A stretch of DNA of 47,449 bases from Silicimonas sp. (GCA_022820365.1 JAJEFO010000113.1:1-47449), one strand, 5' to 3'. Counted from the first letter of the stretch, positions 17,663 to 28,923 are shown. Made by a program: numbers and translations. Notes: a model not told the origin generated them from the letters alone.

Positions 17663-19369
17663 ATGCCGACTTCGAATCACTTTCTCATTCCGGAACTGCT
17701 TGTTACGTGGAACAAGGCGCAGGAACTCAAGGAAGATGCTGCAGGGCTGCCTAGCTGGGATCTGACGCCGCGCCAGATCTGCGACATTGAACTCCTGATG
17801 AACGGCGGATTCCATCCGTTGAAGGGATTTCTGGTTGAAGACGACTACGACAGCGTCGTCGACAGGATGCGGCTTGCCGACGGAACGCTCTGGCCTGTCC
17901 CTGTTACGCTTGATGTCTCGGCTAAATTTGCCAAGAGCGTCGATCTCGGCAGCGACATTGCCCTTCGCGATCAGGAAGGCGTGATTCTCGCAACCATGAA
18001 GGTCACCGACCGATGGCGCCCGGACAAGTCGCGGGAAGCGAAGAAAGTCCTGGGGACCGATGACCTCGCGCACCCCGCGGCCAACTATCTGCGTCACGCG
18101 GCAGGCCCGGTCTATCTGGGCGGGCCGGTGACCGGCTTCCAATTGCCCGCACACTACGACTTCAGGGTGCGCCGGGACACGCCAAACGAGCTTCGCGCGC
18201 ATTTTAGGAAACTCGGCTGGCACCGCATCGTTGCGTTCCAGACTCGCAATCCGCTGCACCGAGCGCATCAGGAACTGACGTTTCGGGCGGCACGGGAAAC
18301 GGCCGCCAATCTCCTGATTCACCCAGCCGTGGGCATGACGAAGCCCGGCGACGTCGATCACTTCACGCGTGTAAGGTGCTATGAAGCCGTGCTCGACAAG
18401 TACCCGTCTTCCACGGCGGCGCTGAGCCTGCTCAACCTTGCCATGCGAATGGCCGGCCCGAGAGAAGCGGTTTGGCACGGACTCATCCGCAGGAATCATG
18501 GTTGCACCCACATGATCGTGGGCCGAGATCACGCCGGACCGGGAAAGAACTCGGAAGGCAAGCCGTTCTATGGTCCCTACGACGCACAGAACCTGCTTCG
18601 GAAGTTCGAAGACGAAGTCGGCATTGAAATGGTCGACTTCAAGCACATGGTCTTCGTGCAGGAACGCGCCCAGTACATGCAGGCCGACGAGATCGAGGAA
18701 GGGTTGACCGTTCTGGACATCAGCGGCTCCGAACTCCGACGCCGGCTGCGCGAAGGTCTCGAAGTGCCGGATTGGTTCACCTTTCCCGAGGTCACACGAG
18801 AACTCCGACGCCGCTACCCGCCCCGCTCCCAGCAGGGCTTCACGGTCTTCTTCACCGGATTTTCCGGTTCAGGGAAGTCGACAATCGCGAATGCGCTCCT
18901 GGTCAAGCTCATGGAAATGGGAGGGCGCCCGGTCACTCTTCTTGACGGAGACATTGTCCGCAAGAACCTATCCAGCGAACTGGGATTCTCGAAAGAGCAC
19001 CGGGACCTTAACATTCGCCGCATCGGATTCGTCGCGTCTGAGATCACGAAGAACGGGGGGATCGCCATCTGCGCCCCGATCGCTCCCTATGCCGCAGCGA
19101 GGCAGGCCGTGCGGGAGGAGATCGAGAATTTCGGCGCCTTCGTCGAGGTGCACGTGGCCACGTCAATCGAGGAATGCGAGCGACGTGACCGGAAGGGGCT
19201 GTACAAGCTCGCAAGGGAAGGCAAGATCAAGGAGTTCACCGGCATTTCGGATCCCTATGACGTGCCGGAAAACCCAGAGTTGAAGCTTGAAACCGAAAGT
19301 GTCGAAGTCGACCACTGCGCGCAGCAGGTGCTCTTGAAGCTGGAGCAGATGGGCCTCGTCGCTGCATGA
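17663..19369 (+). CDS. Bifunctional sulfate adenylyltransferase/APS kinase
   Basis: Fusion of two sulfate-activation enzymes: ATP sulfurylase (ATP + sulfate to APS) and APS kinase (APS to PAPS). The protein has 568 residues from the ATG at 17663. The sulfurylase half contains QTRNPLHRAH (from about residue 193) and the later GRDHAGPG motif. The kinase half starts at about 390 with the P-loop GFSGSGKST (about 401-409) and continues with DGDIVRKNL and LGFSKEHRDLNIRRIG. Both active sites look intact, so this is not the fungal arrangement with a dead kinase-like domain. The upstream frame to 17552 lacks family sequence and I exclude it. No separate cysD/cysN is present here. It follows trxB, consistent with sulfate assimilation. 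It converges on aroA. Confidence 0.92.
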   Translation: MPTSNHFLIPELLVTWNKAQELKEDAAGLPSWDLTPRQICDIELLMNGGFHPLKGFLVEDDYDSVVDRMRLADGTLWPVPVTLDVSAKFAKSVDLGSDIALRDQEGVILATMKVTDRWRPDKSREAKKVLGTDDLAHPAANYLRHAAGPVYLGGPVTGFQLPAHYDFRVRRDTPNELRAHFRKLGWHRIVAFQTRNPLHRAHQELTFRAARETAANLLIHPAVGMTKPGDVDHFTRVRCYEAVLDKYPSSTAALSLLNLAMRMAGPREAVWHGLIRRNHGCTHMIVGRDHAGPGKNSEGKPFYGPYDAQNLLRKFEDEVGIEMVDFKHMVFVQERAQYMQADEIEEGLTVLDISGSELRRRLREGLEVPDWFTFPEVTRELRRRYPPRSQQGFTVFFTGFSGSGKSTIANALLVKLMEMGGRPVTLLDGDIVRKNLSSELGFSKEHRDLNIRRIGFVASEITKNGGIAICAPIAPYAAARQAVREEIENFGAFVEVHVATSIEECERRDRKGLYKLAREGKIKEFTGISDPYDVPENPELKLETESVEVDHCAQQVLLKLEQMGLVAA

Positions 19370-19451
19370 AACTCAAATGCAGCGTTCCCACGAGTGACGA
19401 AGACTGCAGTTGGAGAGACTGGCCTGCTGACAGACCCCTGCGCATAGGGGC

Positions 19452-20807
19452 CTACACTGCTTGAATCAGTTCGAACGAGGCGCCCAGTTCCTTCATGAGC
19501 GTCGTGAATTTCGGAAACGACGTGGCGATCGGCATGGCATCGTCCACCGTCACGGCATCCTTCGCTCCGAGGCCAAGAGAGAGAAACGACATGGCAACGC
19601 GGTGATCCAGGCGCGCCTCGACACGAGCCCCGCCCGGTACGCCCGCAGGGCCCATGCCCTCGACCTCCCACCAGTCCTCGCCTTCCCTGACAGTCCCTCC
19701 GACGGCGCGGAGACCGGTTGCCATAGCGTCGATCCGGTCACTTTCCTTCACCCTGAGTTCCCCCACGCCCCGCATGATGGTGCGCCCCTCGGCGAAGGCA
19801 CTGACGACCGAGAGGATGGGGTATTCGTCGATCATGGAAGCCGCGCGTTCAGGTGGAACCTCGATACCCTTGAGATCAGGGGAAAAGCGCGCACGAATAT
19901 CTGCGACCGGTTCACCCCCTTCCTCGCGCTCGTTTTCAAAGGACAGGTCGGCCCCCATCTCGCGGAGCGTGGAATAGAAGCCGGTACGGGTCGGATTCAT
20001 CCCGACATTCGGCACCAGCACGTCCGATCCCTCGACGATCAGTGCGGCCGCCACCGGAAAGGCCGCGGAAGACGGATCGCGCGGCACAGAAATGACTTGC
20101 GGCCGAAGCTCGGCATGGCCCTTGAGCCTGATGACGTGTCTGCCAGCCTCTGCATCAATGTCGATGTCAGCACCGAAGCCCCTGAGCATTCTTTCCGTAT
20201 GGTCACGCGTGGCTTCCCGCTCGATCACGACCGTTTCGCCGGGCGCGTTGAGCCCTGCGAGGAGGATGGCGGACTTCACTTGCGCGGAAGCAACCGGCAT
20301 GGTGTAGTTGACCGGAACAGGATCCTTCGCGCCAGTGACCGTCATCGGCAGCCGTTCGCCAGACTGGCCAACGGCCCGCGCTCCGAAATCGACAAGTGGT
20401 TCGATGACCCGATCCATCGGGCGCGAACGGAGGGATGCATCGCCCGTGAAGGTCGCCGTGATTGGCGTGGTTGCCATCGCGCCCATGACCAGGCGCGCGC
20501 CAGTCCCGGAATTCCCGCAGTCGATCACGTCCGCAGGTTCGCCAAAGCCGCCCACGCCCAAGCCGTGGACAGACCAGCCGCCCTCACCCGTATCGACCAC
20601 TTCGGCGCCAAATTCGCGCATTGCGGCGGCGGTGGCCAGCACGTCTTCGCCTTCGAGAAGTCCCTCGATCCGCGTTTCGCCAACGCACATCGCACCGAGA
20701 ATCAGCGATCGATGCGAAATCGACTTGTCGCCCGGCACGTGCGCTTCTCCCGCGAGCGCACCGGCTCGACGCGCAATCATCGGTTCAGGTGCACCGGTTC
20801 CCGACAT
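19452..20807 (-). CDS. aroA: 3-phosphoshikimate 1-carboxyvinyltransferase (EPSP synthase, class II motifs)
   Basis: Sixth step of the shikimate pathway: shikimate-3-phosphate plus PEP to EPSP. From the ATG at 20807, preceded by AAGGA at good spacing, the protein has 451 residues. An ATG at 20828 would place that ribosome-binding site inside the gene. The four signatures used to define class II (CP4-like) enzymes are present: GDKS, SAQVK, RDHTE and NPTR. The PEP-site loop reads [10 protein letters not shown] (97-106). The position corresponding to CP4 Ala100 is Gly101, as in glyphosate-sensitive enzymes. It converges on the sulfate-activation gene, with only a weak hairpin (19435-19450) between them. 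Confidence 0.94.
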   Translation of the reverse strand: MSGTGAPEPMIARRAGALAGEAHVPGDKSISHRSLILGAMCVGETRIEGLLEGEDVLATAAAMREFGAEVVDTGEGGWSVHGLGVGGFGEPADVIDCGNSGTGARLVMGAMATTPITATFTGDASLRSRPMDRVIEPLVDFGARAVGQSGERLPMTVTGAKDPVPVNYTMPVASAQVKSAILLAGLNAPGETVVIEREATRDHTERMLRGFGADIDIDAEAGRHVIRLKGHAELRPQVISVPRDPSSAAFPVAAALIVEGSDVLVPNVGMNPTRTGFYSTLREMGADLSFENEREEGGEPVADIRARFSPDLKGIEVPPERAASMIDEYPILSVVSAFAEGRTIMRGVGELRVKESDRIDAMATGLRAVGGTVREGEDWWEVEGMGPAGVPGGARVEARLDHRVAMSFLSLGLGAKDAVTVDDAMPIATSFPKFTTLMKELGASFELIQAV

Positions 20808-20900
20808 CGACATTCCTTCATCGTCCACGGTTCATTAGACCAGAGCATGACAAGGGTCCACCACCACGCTTGGTTCGCCACCGAAACGCGATGCCGGCCA

Positions 20901-20919
20901 ATGGTACAGAGCGTACCAT
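20901..20919. repeat. Inverted repeat between trmB and aroA
   Basis: ATGGTAC and GTACCAT are perfectly complementary 7-base arms around AGAGC. The repeat lies just beyond the trmB stop and about 95 bases upstream of the aroA start on the same strand. No T-run follows, so it is not a standard terminator. It could be an operator for aroA, an RNA processing stem or chance. Confidence 0.45.
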
Positions 20920-20923
20920 GTCT

Positions 20924-21637
20924 TCAGGCACCGGGCTTCCTGAACGTCAGATAGGTGGGCGTCCGGCCCTCCCGAACCGCCTTCTGCTCGTAACGAGTTG
21001 GCAGCCAATCCTCCCATGGCTTTCGCCAGTCGTCGGGACGTTCCGCCTGCCAGACAAACCCAGCCTTCGGCACTTCCTCCATGGCTTGGCGCACGTAGTC
21101 AGGAATGTCTGTCGAGATCCTGAACTTGGCACCAGGTGCCAAAATTGAGAAGAGAGGATCCAGGTGTTCCGGTGTCACGAAGCGCCGTTTGTGGTGCTTC
21201 TTTTTTGGCCAAGGATCCGGGTAGAGAAGAAATGCCTTGGCCACGGACAGGTCGGGCAGCACGTCCATCAGGTCCCTTGCATCACCGGGATGGATTCGGA
21301 TGTTCTCGACTCCGGCAGACCTGATCTTGCCGAGGAGCTTTGCCACGCCGTTGACGTAGGTTTCTGCCGCGACAAAGCCGACGCCCGGGTTCCGCACCGC
21401 CTGGTGCACCAAGTGCTCGCCGCCGCCGAATCCCATTTCCAGCCAGACAGGACGGTCGCCAAACGTTGCCTTGAGGTCCAGTTTTTTGCGCACGGGATTC
21501 TCGTCCCGATTGACGCCTGCCAGACCAACCTGCACGAGATCGTCAAGATAGCGCTTCTGGCTTGCACGCAAGCCCCGACCGCGAGCACGTCCGTACAAGT
21601 TCCGCCGAGGCGCGTCGGAGGGAGGGTTGCGGGCCAT
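20924..21637 (-). CDS. trmB: tRNA (guanine-N7-)-methyltransferase
   Basis: Methylates guanine 46 in the variable loop of tRNA using SAM. From the ATG at 21637 the protein has 237 residues and begins with the family's basic segment containing RRNLYGR and RGLRASQKRYLDDL. The SAM motif is EMGFGGGEHLV, and the catalytic/substrate part includes FLLYPDPWPKKKHHKRRFV, highly characteristic of TrmB. A GTG at 21664 would add nine residues. It is divergent from pdeM, 72 bases away. Confidence 0.94.
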   Translation of the reverse strand: MARNPPSDAPRRNLYGRARGRGLRASQKRYLDDLVQVGLAGVNRDENPVRKKLDLKATFGDRPVWLEMGFGGGEHLVHQAVRNPGVGFVAAETYVNGVAKLLGKIRSAGVENIRIHPGDARDLMDVLPDLSVAKAFLLYPDPWPKKKHHKRRFVTPEHLDPLFSILAPGAKFRISTDIPDYVRQAMEEVPKAGFVWQAERPDDWRKPWEDWLPTRYEQKAVREGRTPTYLTFRKPGA

Positions 21638-21709
21638 GGGCGCGTTTCGCAAGTGGGCACGCACCCGTCAAGTCTTGCCACTCTTGGCAGCCGGCAATAA
21701 GAACGGATC

Positions 21710-22369
21710 ATGAACGCTCTCGACATCCGGTTCTGCGGGGAAACCCTGACGCTGCTCCGGTCAGGCGCATTGCATTGGGCATCAAGAGAGCTTCTGGCCG
21801 TTGCGGACCTGCATTTGGGCAAGTCAGAGCGCATCGCCCGGAGGAGCGGCTCGCTTCTGCCGCCTTATGACGCTGACGAGACGCTCGCGCGTCTTGCCGC
21901 GGACGTGGACGCGTTTCGGCCGGAAATCGTGCTGTGCCTGGGCGACAGTTTTGACGACCTCGCTGCCGCAGGCGCGCTGTCCAAGACGATTCGAGCGAAG
22001 GTTCTCCAACTGCAGGAAAGCAGGAAGTGGATTTGGCTCGAAGGCAACCACGATCCCGGACCTGCCGATCTGGGCGGCTCGCACCTGAACGAGTTTCGGC
22101 TCGGTCCCTTCGTTTTCCGGCACATTGCCGAAAGCGACGCCGGACCGGGAGAAATCTCCGGCCACTTCCACCCCAAGGCGCGCATCCGCGGCACGTCCCG
22201 GCCCTGCTTCATGGTTGACGAGGTGCGGCTGATTTTGCCCGCCTATGGCTGCTATACGGGAGGGCTCGACTGGACGGCATCCGCGTTGCGCGACCTCTTT
22301 TCCAGACACGCAATGGCGTATCTCACCGGGACGCAAGTATTGCCGGCACCTGTCCCGAACGCACAGTGA
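21710..22369 (+). CDS. pdeM: PdeM-type metallophosphoesterase (ligase-associated DNA damage response endonuclease)
   Basis: Calcineurin-like phosphoesterase of 219 residues. Metal-binding motifs are in the usual order: VADLHLGKS, CLGDSFDD, LEGNHDPG and SGHFHPKARI. The small size and the SGHFHPK and CYTGGLDW-type segments match the PdeM family, named for genes beside an ATP-dependent DNA ligase, an exonuclease and an Lhr-like helicase. None of those partners is in this window, so here it is an orphan next to trmB. The nuclease role is inferred from family naming. An ordinary phosphodiesterase remains possible. Confidence 0.8.
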   Translation: MNALDIRFCGETLTLLRSGALHWASRELLAVADLHLGKSERIARRSGSLLPPYDADETLARLAADVDAFRPEIVLCLGDSFDDLAAAGALSKTIRAKVLQLQESRKWIWLEGNHDPGPADLGGSHLNEFRLGPFVFRHIAESDAGPGEISGHFHPKARIRGTSRPCFMVDEVRLILPAYGCYTGGLDWTASALRDLFSRHAMAYLTGTQVLPAPVPNAQ

Positions 22370-22852
22370 ACAATGCGCCAGCCGTCAGCGAGGCCGATGG
22401 CAATTCTTGCCGATGCCATTCATGCAAGAACGCTTCGTCATCGCAAAGCGCAGAAAGGTGATTTCAGCGGCAGGCCAAGTCTCCCAGGTACACCGGTCGC
22501 CCCAATTGGAAACCGAATCATCGCGGTCCAGCTACCCAGGGACTCACGATCTCGACACCGGCATTGATGCCGTGATCCACTCCGAAGTGTCAGGCGTATT
22601 CCTCGGACATGCTCCGGGTGAAGCCCAGTCTTCGCACGCTGCTCATGGATCAATCTGCGGACCAGTTCTTCCGTCGACAACCCGACCTGGACGGGCTTCG
22701 CTCCGGAGTCCAGTCTTGTCTCCGGGATCAATGCCGCGGACGATAATGCTTGTGTTCACGCCTGCACCTCCTCTTAGGTCGGGCACCCCCTCGCCGACAG
22801 CCTGCAATCAAGTCATGCTATCAAGCTCCGAGATCACGGTCGCGCCGAGACC
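22370..22852. other. Gene-free region between pdeM and folD
   Basis: About 480 bases between convergent genes. The best open frame is a minus-strand 97-codon stretch (22438-22731). Its start resembles a normal soluble helix (LSTEELVRRLIHEQRAKTG), but it degrades into Arg/Ser/Cys-rich sequence and has no convincing ribosome-binding site. It may be a decayed gene. I do not recognise its parent and do not call it coding. Confidence 0.4.
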
Positions 22853-22876
22853 GAAAATTCCTGAAGGCAATTCAGG
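22853..22876 (-). terminator. Candidate folD terminator overlapping the stop codon
   Basis: On the minus strand CCTGAA-TTGCC-TTCAGG forms a 6-bp stem with a 5-base loop and is followed by AATTTTC. The folD stop codon TGA lies inside the left arm. The stem is short and the T-run modest, so this would be a weak intrinsic terminator. Confidence 0.4.
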
Positions 22877-23774
22877 CCGTCAAGCCCACCGGTTCCGGGA
22901 TGCCGTTCGAGCGACAGCATGCCGTCAACGTGTTTGCAAGCAGGCAGGCAATTGTCATCGGCCCCACGCCACCTGGAACGGGAGTGATTGCACCAGCCAC
23001 CCGTGAAGCGCGTTCGAAGTCGACGTCGCCCAAAAGCCGCGTCTTGCCTTCGCCCTTTTCCGGCGCCTCGACCCTGTTGATGCCCACATCGATCACGGTG
23101 GCACCTGGCTTGACCCAGTCGCCTTGAACCATTGCAGGTCGTCCGACGGCAGCCACGACCACGTCCGCCCGCCGCACGACTTCCGGCAGATCCCTGGTTC
23201 GCGAATGTGCGACCGTCACAGTGCAGCTATCGCCAATCAGCAACTGGGCCATCGGCCTGCCCACGATGTTGGACCGGCCGATTATCACCGCGTCCAGCCC
23301 TGACAGGCTGCCGAGGTGGTCCCTGAGCATCATCAGGCATCCAAGCGGCGTGCAGGGCACCATCGATTTCCGGCCAGTGCCGAGAAGCCCCACGTTGGAG
23401 ATGTGAAAGCCATCCACATCCTTTGCCGGATCAATTGCATTGACGACGAGATCCTCATTCAGATGTTCCGGAAGCGGCAATTGCACCAGGATGCCATGTA
23501 TGGACGAGTCGTTGTTCAATTGATCAACCAGCGCCAGCAGTTCGCGTTCTGACGTGTCTGCTGCAAGCTTGTGTTCGACGCTCTTCATGCCGGCCTCGAC
23601 CGTCGCCTTGCCCTTTGAACGCACGTAGACTTCGCTTGCCGGATCCTCGCCCACCAGCACCACTGCAAGACCGGGCGCAATGCCATGCTCGCTGGCCAGG
23701 CGTGTCACGTGATCCTTCACCTTGCCGCGCACTTCGGCCGCGAATTCCCTGCCATCAATTATCTTTGCACCCAT
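22872..23774 (-). CDS. folD: Methylenetetrahydrofolate dehydrogenase/cyclohydrolase
   Basis: Bifunctional cytoplasmic enzyme interconverting 5,10-methylene-, 5,10-methenyl- and 10-formyl-tetrahydrofolate. The 300-residue protein shows both FolD signatures: the N-terminal catalytic region [16 protein letters not shown] with the lysine, [11 protein letters not shown] and [10 protein letters not shown]; and the NADP-binding region [16 protein letters not shown] with [12 protein letters not shown] near the C-terminus. The last 20 residues are less conserved. No fhs (formate-tetrahydrofolate ligase) neighbour is visible. It starts at the ATG at 23774. Confidence 0.96.
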   Translation of the reverse strand: MGAKIIDGREFAAEVRGKVKDHVTRLASEHGIAPGLAVVLVGEDPASEVYVRSKGKATVEAGMKSVEHKLAADTSERELLALVDQLNNDSSIHGILVQLPLPEHLNEDLVVNAIDPAKDVDGFHISNVGLLGTGRKSMVPCTPLGCLMMLRDHLGSLSGLDAVIIGRSNIVGRPMAQLLIGDSCTVTVAHSRTRDLPEVVRRADVVVAAVGRPAMVQGDWVKPGATVIDVGINRVEAPEKGEGKTRLLGDVDFERASRVAGAITPVPGGVGPMTIACLLANTLTACCRSNGIPEPVGLTA

Positions 23775-24264
23775 AAAATCCTCCCGATCGAGTCATGCCG
23801 TGAATTATCCGTGTATCCATTTGCCAGATGCCGGGAAACCGGCAATTCGGGCAACGCAAGCGCCTTCATCCCGGATCTCAAGCACGCTTTTCAGACACGT
23901 GGAATCGCACGATGCCGCCCGACGTCAAGCCTCCTTCACGCTCAAACCATACGGTCACACCCCGAAACCCTTCAGCCGCCGTCCTGAACGGCTTGCCCTG
24001 TCCGGGAAGCACTGCCTTCATCGTCGTGGCCGGGGACCTACACGACCGATTCTCACTCCCATGCGGCACATTGACATGTCGAAAGCCCACAGGGTCAGCC
24101 ATGCGCCATCGACTGCGCTGACCTTCGAAGAGTTGGGACGCAGAATTCGAAAGCAATGGCAGATTCAGGAAGGCAGGCACCGTGACGGCATGGCCGAACA
24201 ACAACGGCTTCCGAAAGCCGCGCCCGGCCATCGGCCCGCAACAGCCACGCTTTTGCCGTCAGGA
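23775..24264. other. Gene-free region between folD and ftsH
   Basis: About 490 bases. Candidate frames are a 117-codon minus-strand stretch (23878-24231) and a plus-strand stretch beginning at 24061 that runs into the ftsH end. Neither has a recognisable domain, a good ribosome-binding site or the codon bias of its neighbours. The region should carry the folD promoter. Decayed coding sequence is possible, but I cannot identify it. Confidence 0.4.
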
Positions 24265-26196
<1,932 letters not shown>

Positions 26197-26277
26197 CGGA
26201 AGCTCCCTCGGGCAAGTCGTTGCGGACCATACAGATTCGTTCGGTTTCCAAGTCAAATAGCAATCAGGGCGGATTCT

Positions 26278-27564
26278 TCAACGGGATTGCAGAAATTCGT
26301 CGAAATTGCCGCGACCCGTTGCCTTCGCGGTCCATTGGTCGGCAAGGCCGGCAACTGGCGCAGCCACAAGGGTTGAACGCCTCCAGATCGCGGGTGATGA
26401 AAGAAGGCTCAGACGCGGCATCCCGGTGTCGCGCCAAGGGGTATCCTTGACAGCCTCGCCTAGCGCACGCACCTCGAGATCGTCCGCGTGCGGACCTGCC
26501 AGGATCCAGCGGCCGTCCCATGGCTGGTCGGTAGGCCCGAAAACATCCTTCACCGCATTGAATTCTCGCGAGATGCGCCAAGCGGCCGCAGTGTCGTCGC
26601 CGCCGGACCCACGCGTAATGATGCAGCCCGCCAGCGTGTGCCTGCCGTCTTCCTGCAGCGCATGATCCAATTCAAGCATCGCGTCGGAACGTGGCGGATA
26701 CTGGGCCCCGCCGACCCAAACCAGTGCGCGGCGACGCAAGCGGAACAAAATCTCGCGCGGAACGCCATGCTCTTGCGCGAGCGTACCTGCCGCAAGGATC
26801 ACGTCGCCGTTCTCTTCCGATGTCATCCGGGCGGCCTCATGGCAAACGTAATGCTCCAGCGCTTCCCGGGCCGCGCTCATGTTCTTGGCGACTTCAGCCA
26901 GCGTGCCTGCATCGATGCCCAGTTTCGCAAGGGCCCTCAGTCTGTTCCGGACGCGCACCCGCTCGAATTTCGGATCGTCGTTGGAAGGATCCTCTATCCA
27001 CGAAATGCCCCTGCGCCCAAGATATTCTCGCCACTCCTCGCGCCCGTGGTCGAGCATCGGACGGATCCACGTCGTGCCTTGCCGCGTGAATCGGTGGTCC
27101 ATCTCCGAGAGCCCGTCGACACCGGCTTTCCTCGCCAATCGCATGAGGAATGTCTCCGCAACATCGTCACGCGTATGGCCGAGGGCAACTTGGTCGATCC
27201 CCGAACTGCGCGCCCAGTCGCTGATGAGACGATAGCGAGCCTCGCGTGCCTCTGCCTGAAGGTTGCCGGATCCGCTCCATTTCCATGTCAGTACAGTGTG
27301 AGGAATGCCATTTTTGGCGCAATGGCCGGCAACGGCCTCAATCTCGCCAGACGCCTCCGGACGAAGCCCGTGGTCAACGGTCACGGCTTCAACCGGGAAT
27401 TCCAGATCGCGACCGTGCCAGAGCATCACGTCAAGGCAGGCCATCGAATCACTGCCACCGGACACGGCAACACCCAGCCGCCGCGGCCGATCCCATGCGA
27501 ATGGCAGACCCGCCAATTTCCTGATCAATTCGTCGGATGCGGCCGCTTCGCGATTCACGGACAC
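26278..27564 (-). CDS. tilS: tRNA(Ile)-lysidine synthetase
   Basis: Converts cytidine 34 of the CAU-anticodon tRNA(Ile) to lysidine with ATP and lysine, so that it reads AUA. The 428-residue protein has the PP-loop VSGGSDSMACLDV (about 34-46), the VDHGLRPEASGE segment and the GHTRDDVAETFLMRLARKAG motif. The C-terminal half is divergent. The start is a GTG at 27564 inside the last codons of cpoB (10-base overlap); a second GTG at 27558 is equally possible. It lies between cpoB and ftsH on the same strand, so it probably shares the Tol-Pal message. Confidence 0.93.
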   Translation of the reverse strand: MSVNREAAASDELIRKLAGLPFAWDRPRRLGVAVSGGSDSMACLDVMLWHGRDLEFPVEAVTVDHGLRPEASGEIEAVAGHCAKNGIPHTVLTWKWSGSGNLQAEAREARYRLISDWARSSGIDQVALGHTRDDVAETFLMRLARKAGVDGLSEMDHRFTRQGTTWIRPMLDHGREEWREYLGRRGISWIEDPSNDDPKFERVRVRNRLRALAKLGIDAGTLAEVAKNMSAAREALEHYVCHEAARMTSEENGDVILAAGTLAQEHGVPREILFRLRRRALVWVGGAQYPPRSDAMLELDHALQEDGRHTLAGCIITRGSGGDDTAAAWRISREFNAVKDVFGPTDQPWDGRWILAGPHADDLEVRALGEAVKDTPWRDTGMPRLSLLSSPAIWRRSTLVAAPVAGLADQWTAKATGRGNFDEFLQSR

Positions 27565-28415
27565 GACATGTCGGTCCGAGCCTGTTGCGCATCAACGGAC
27601 GCATCCGTCCCTGGAAACCGGAGCAAGACCTCCGAGAGCGTGATGCAGGCCTCCTGCCCCTGTCCCAGCCCGTCGAGTGCGAGGCCGAGCTTCAAGAGGG
27701 AGACCGGCGCCGTCGGGCCGTCCGGCGTGCCTGAGTAACTCTCCAAGTAAGCGCGCGCGGCATCAGATTTCATGCCAAGCTCCGACAAGGCTTCGCCACG
27801 CAGCAGATGAGCGACCCCCGCAAGCGGTCCGCCCTGATAGGTCTCGGTAAAGACTCGAAACTGCTCGGCCGCAGTCTCGAATTCTCCCTGATCGAAACTG
27901 GCCTTGGCGCGATCAAAGTCCGCCTTTTCGGCATGCGCCAGTTCGACGCCGCCGGTGTCGATCATGTCGATTGAGAATCCGCTGTCGGCTTGGGTGACGG
28001 TCGCGACCTCGGCCGGCTCGGGCTCTTCGGCCAAGGGTCCGCCCAACGTCGTCGTCTCACCAAGGCGTGCGATGTCGCAATCCGCTTCCAGTTCGCACAG
28101 GCGGAATTCGAGGTCGCCAATCCGGTTCGTGCCATCGGCGACGATCGACTGGACGCGGTTCGCCAGCTGCTCTGAAGCTGCCGTCAGACGCCGAACCTCC
28201 GTTTCCATCTCGTCAAGGCGCTCGAGAGCGTTGGTGCTTGCGAGTTGTCCTTCAGGTGCGCCGGTGGTCGAAAGTTCGCGCTGCAGCCGCTGCATCTCGA
28301 CAAAGAGCACGGTCAGTTCCTGCCGAATGTCGGCAAGAGTCTGTTCCCGGTCCTGCGCGACGGCGGGCGCAGCGAGAAGCAAGGCGGCGGCAAGCAGGGC
28401 GCGCATAAGGCGCAT
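27555..28415 (-). CDS. cpoB: Tol-Pal system protein CpoB (YbgF)
   Basis: Periplasmic TPR protein that coordinates cell-wall synthesis with outer-membrane constriction through TolA. The start at the ATG at 28415 has AAGGAG eight bases upstream and opens a signal peptide (MRLMRALLAAALLLAAPAVA). A coiled coil follows (about residues 20-95), then an acidic linker. The C-terminal TPR region (about 165-286) contains FDRAKASFDQGEFETAAEQF and ALSELGMKSDAARAYLESY. The total is 286 residues. It lies directly after pal (13-base gap) and overlaps tilS. Confidence 0.9.
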   Translation of the reverse strand: MRLMRALLAAALLLAAPAVAQDREQTLADIRQELTVLFVEMQRLQRELSTTGAPEGQLASTNALERLDEMETEVRRLTAASEQLANRVQSIVADGTNRIGDLEFRLCELEADCDIARLGETTTLGGPLAEEPEPAEVATVTQADSGFSIDMIDTGGVELAHAEKADFDRAKASFDQGEFETAAEQFRVFTETYQGGPLAGVAHLLRGEALSELGMKSDAARAYLESYSGTPDGPTAPVSLLKLGLALDGLGQGQEACITLSEVLLRFPGTDASVDAQQARTDMSCP

Positions 28416-28428
28416 AAGGCGATCTCCT

Positions 28429-28923
28429 TCAGACGCCGGCACCTATGCTCAACACGGTCACGGCACGGCGGTTCTGCATGTAACAGGCCTCCTCCGAGCA
28501 GATCTCGATCGGACGCTCCTTGCCGTAGCTGATCGTTTGCAAGCGCGTTGGGTCGATCCCCTGCGAGATCAGATAGTTCTGCACCGTTGACGCCCGTCGG
28601 GCACCGAGGGCGAGGTTATAGGCCTGAGTGCCCTGTTCGTCCGCATGGCCTTCGATGAGGGCGGTGTATTCAGAGTTGGCCGCGAGCCACTCGGCCTGAC
28701 CGTCAAGCGTGGCACGCGCCGTCGGCGTAAGCGTGGACTGATCCACGGCAAAGAGCACGCGGTCGCCGATGGTCGCGCTGAAATAGGCGGCTGACTGAGG
28801 GTCGTCGACCGAGCCTAGCGCACCGGTTGCACCGGATCCGGTTGCGTCAGTGCCGAAACGATCGGCTTGGCTGCAGGCACCGAGGGCCATGAAGACGACA
28901 AGTAAAGATCTGAAGAGCGGCAT
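28429..28923 (-). CDS. pal: Peptidoglycan-associated lipoprotein Pal
   Basis: Outer-membrane lipoprotein that binds peptidoglycan and TolB. The 164-residue precursor has a lipoprotein signal ending in the lipobox LGAC (Cys17), a substrate for Lgt, then a short linker. The OmpA-like domain contains the peptidoglycan-binding pattern IEGHADEQGTQAYNLALGAR (about 101-120), followed by RASTVQNYLISQG. The ATG has AGGTGA six bases upstream. It is separated from tolB by 140 bases, the longest gap in the Tol-Pal cluster, so it may also have its own promoter, although I did not identify one. Confidence 0.96.
   Translation of the reverse strand: MPLFRSLLVVFMALGACSQADRFGTDATGSGATGALGSVDDPQSAAYFSATIGDRVLFAVDQSTLTPTARATLDGQAEWLAANSEYTALIEGHADEQGTQAYNLALGARRASTVQNYLISQGIDPTRLQTISYGKERPIEICSEEACYMQNRRAVTVLSIGAGV

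Noticed and set aside
19435-19450. CCCCT/AGGGG hairpin between the sulfate-activation gene and aroA
   Set aside because: The stem is only five pairs and no T-run follows on either strand; too weak to call a terminator.
19461-20954. 497-codon plus-strand open frame
   Set aside because: Antisense of aroA; long only because of high GC content, and without recognisable domains.
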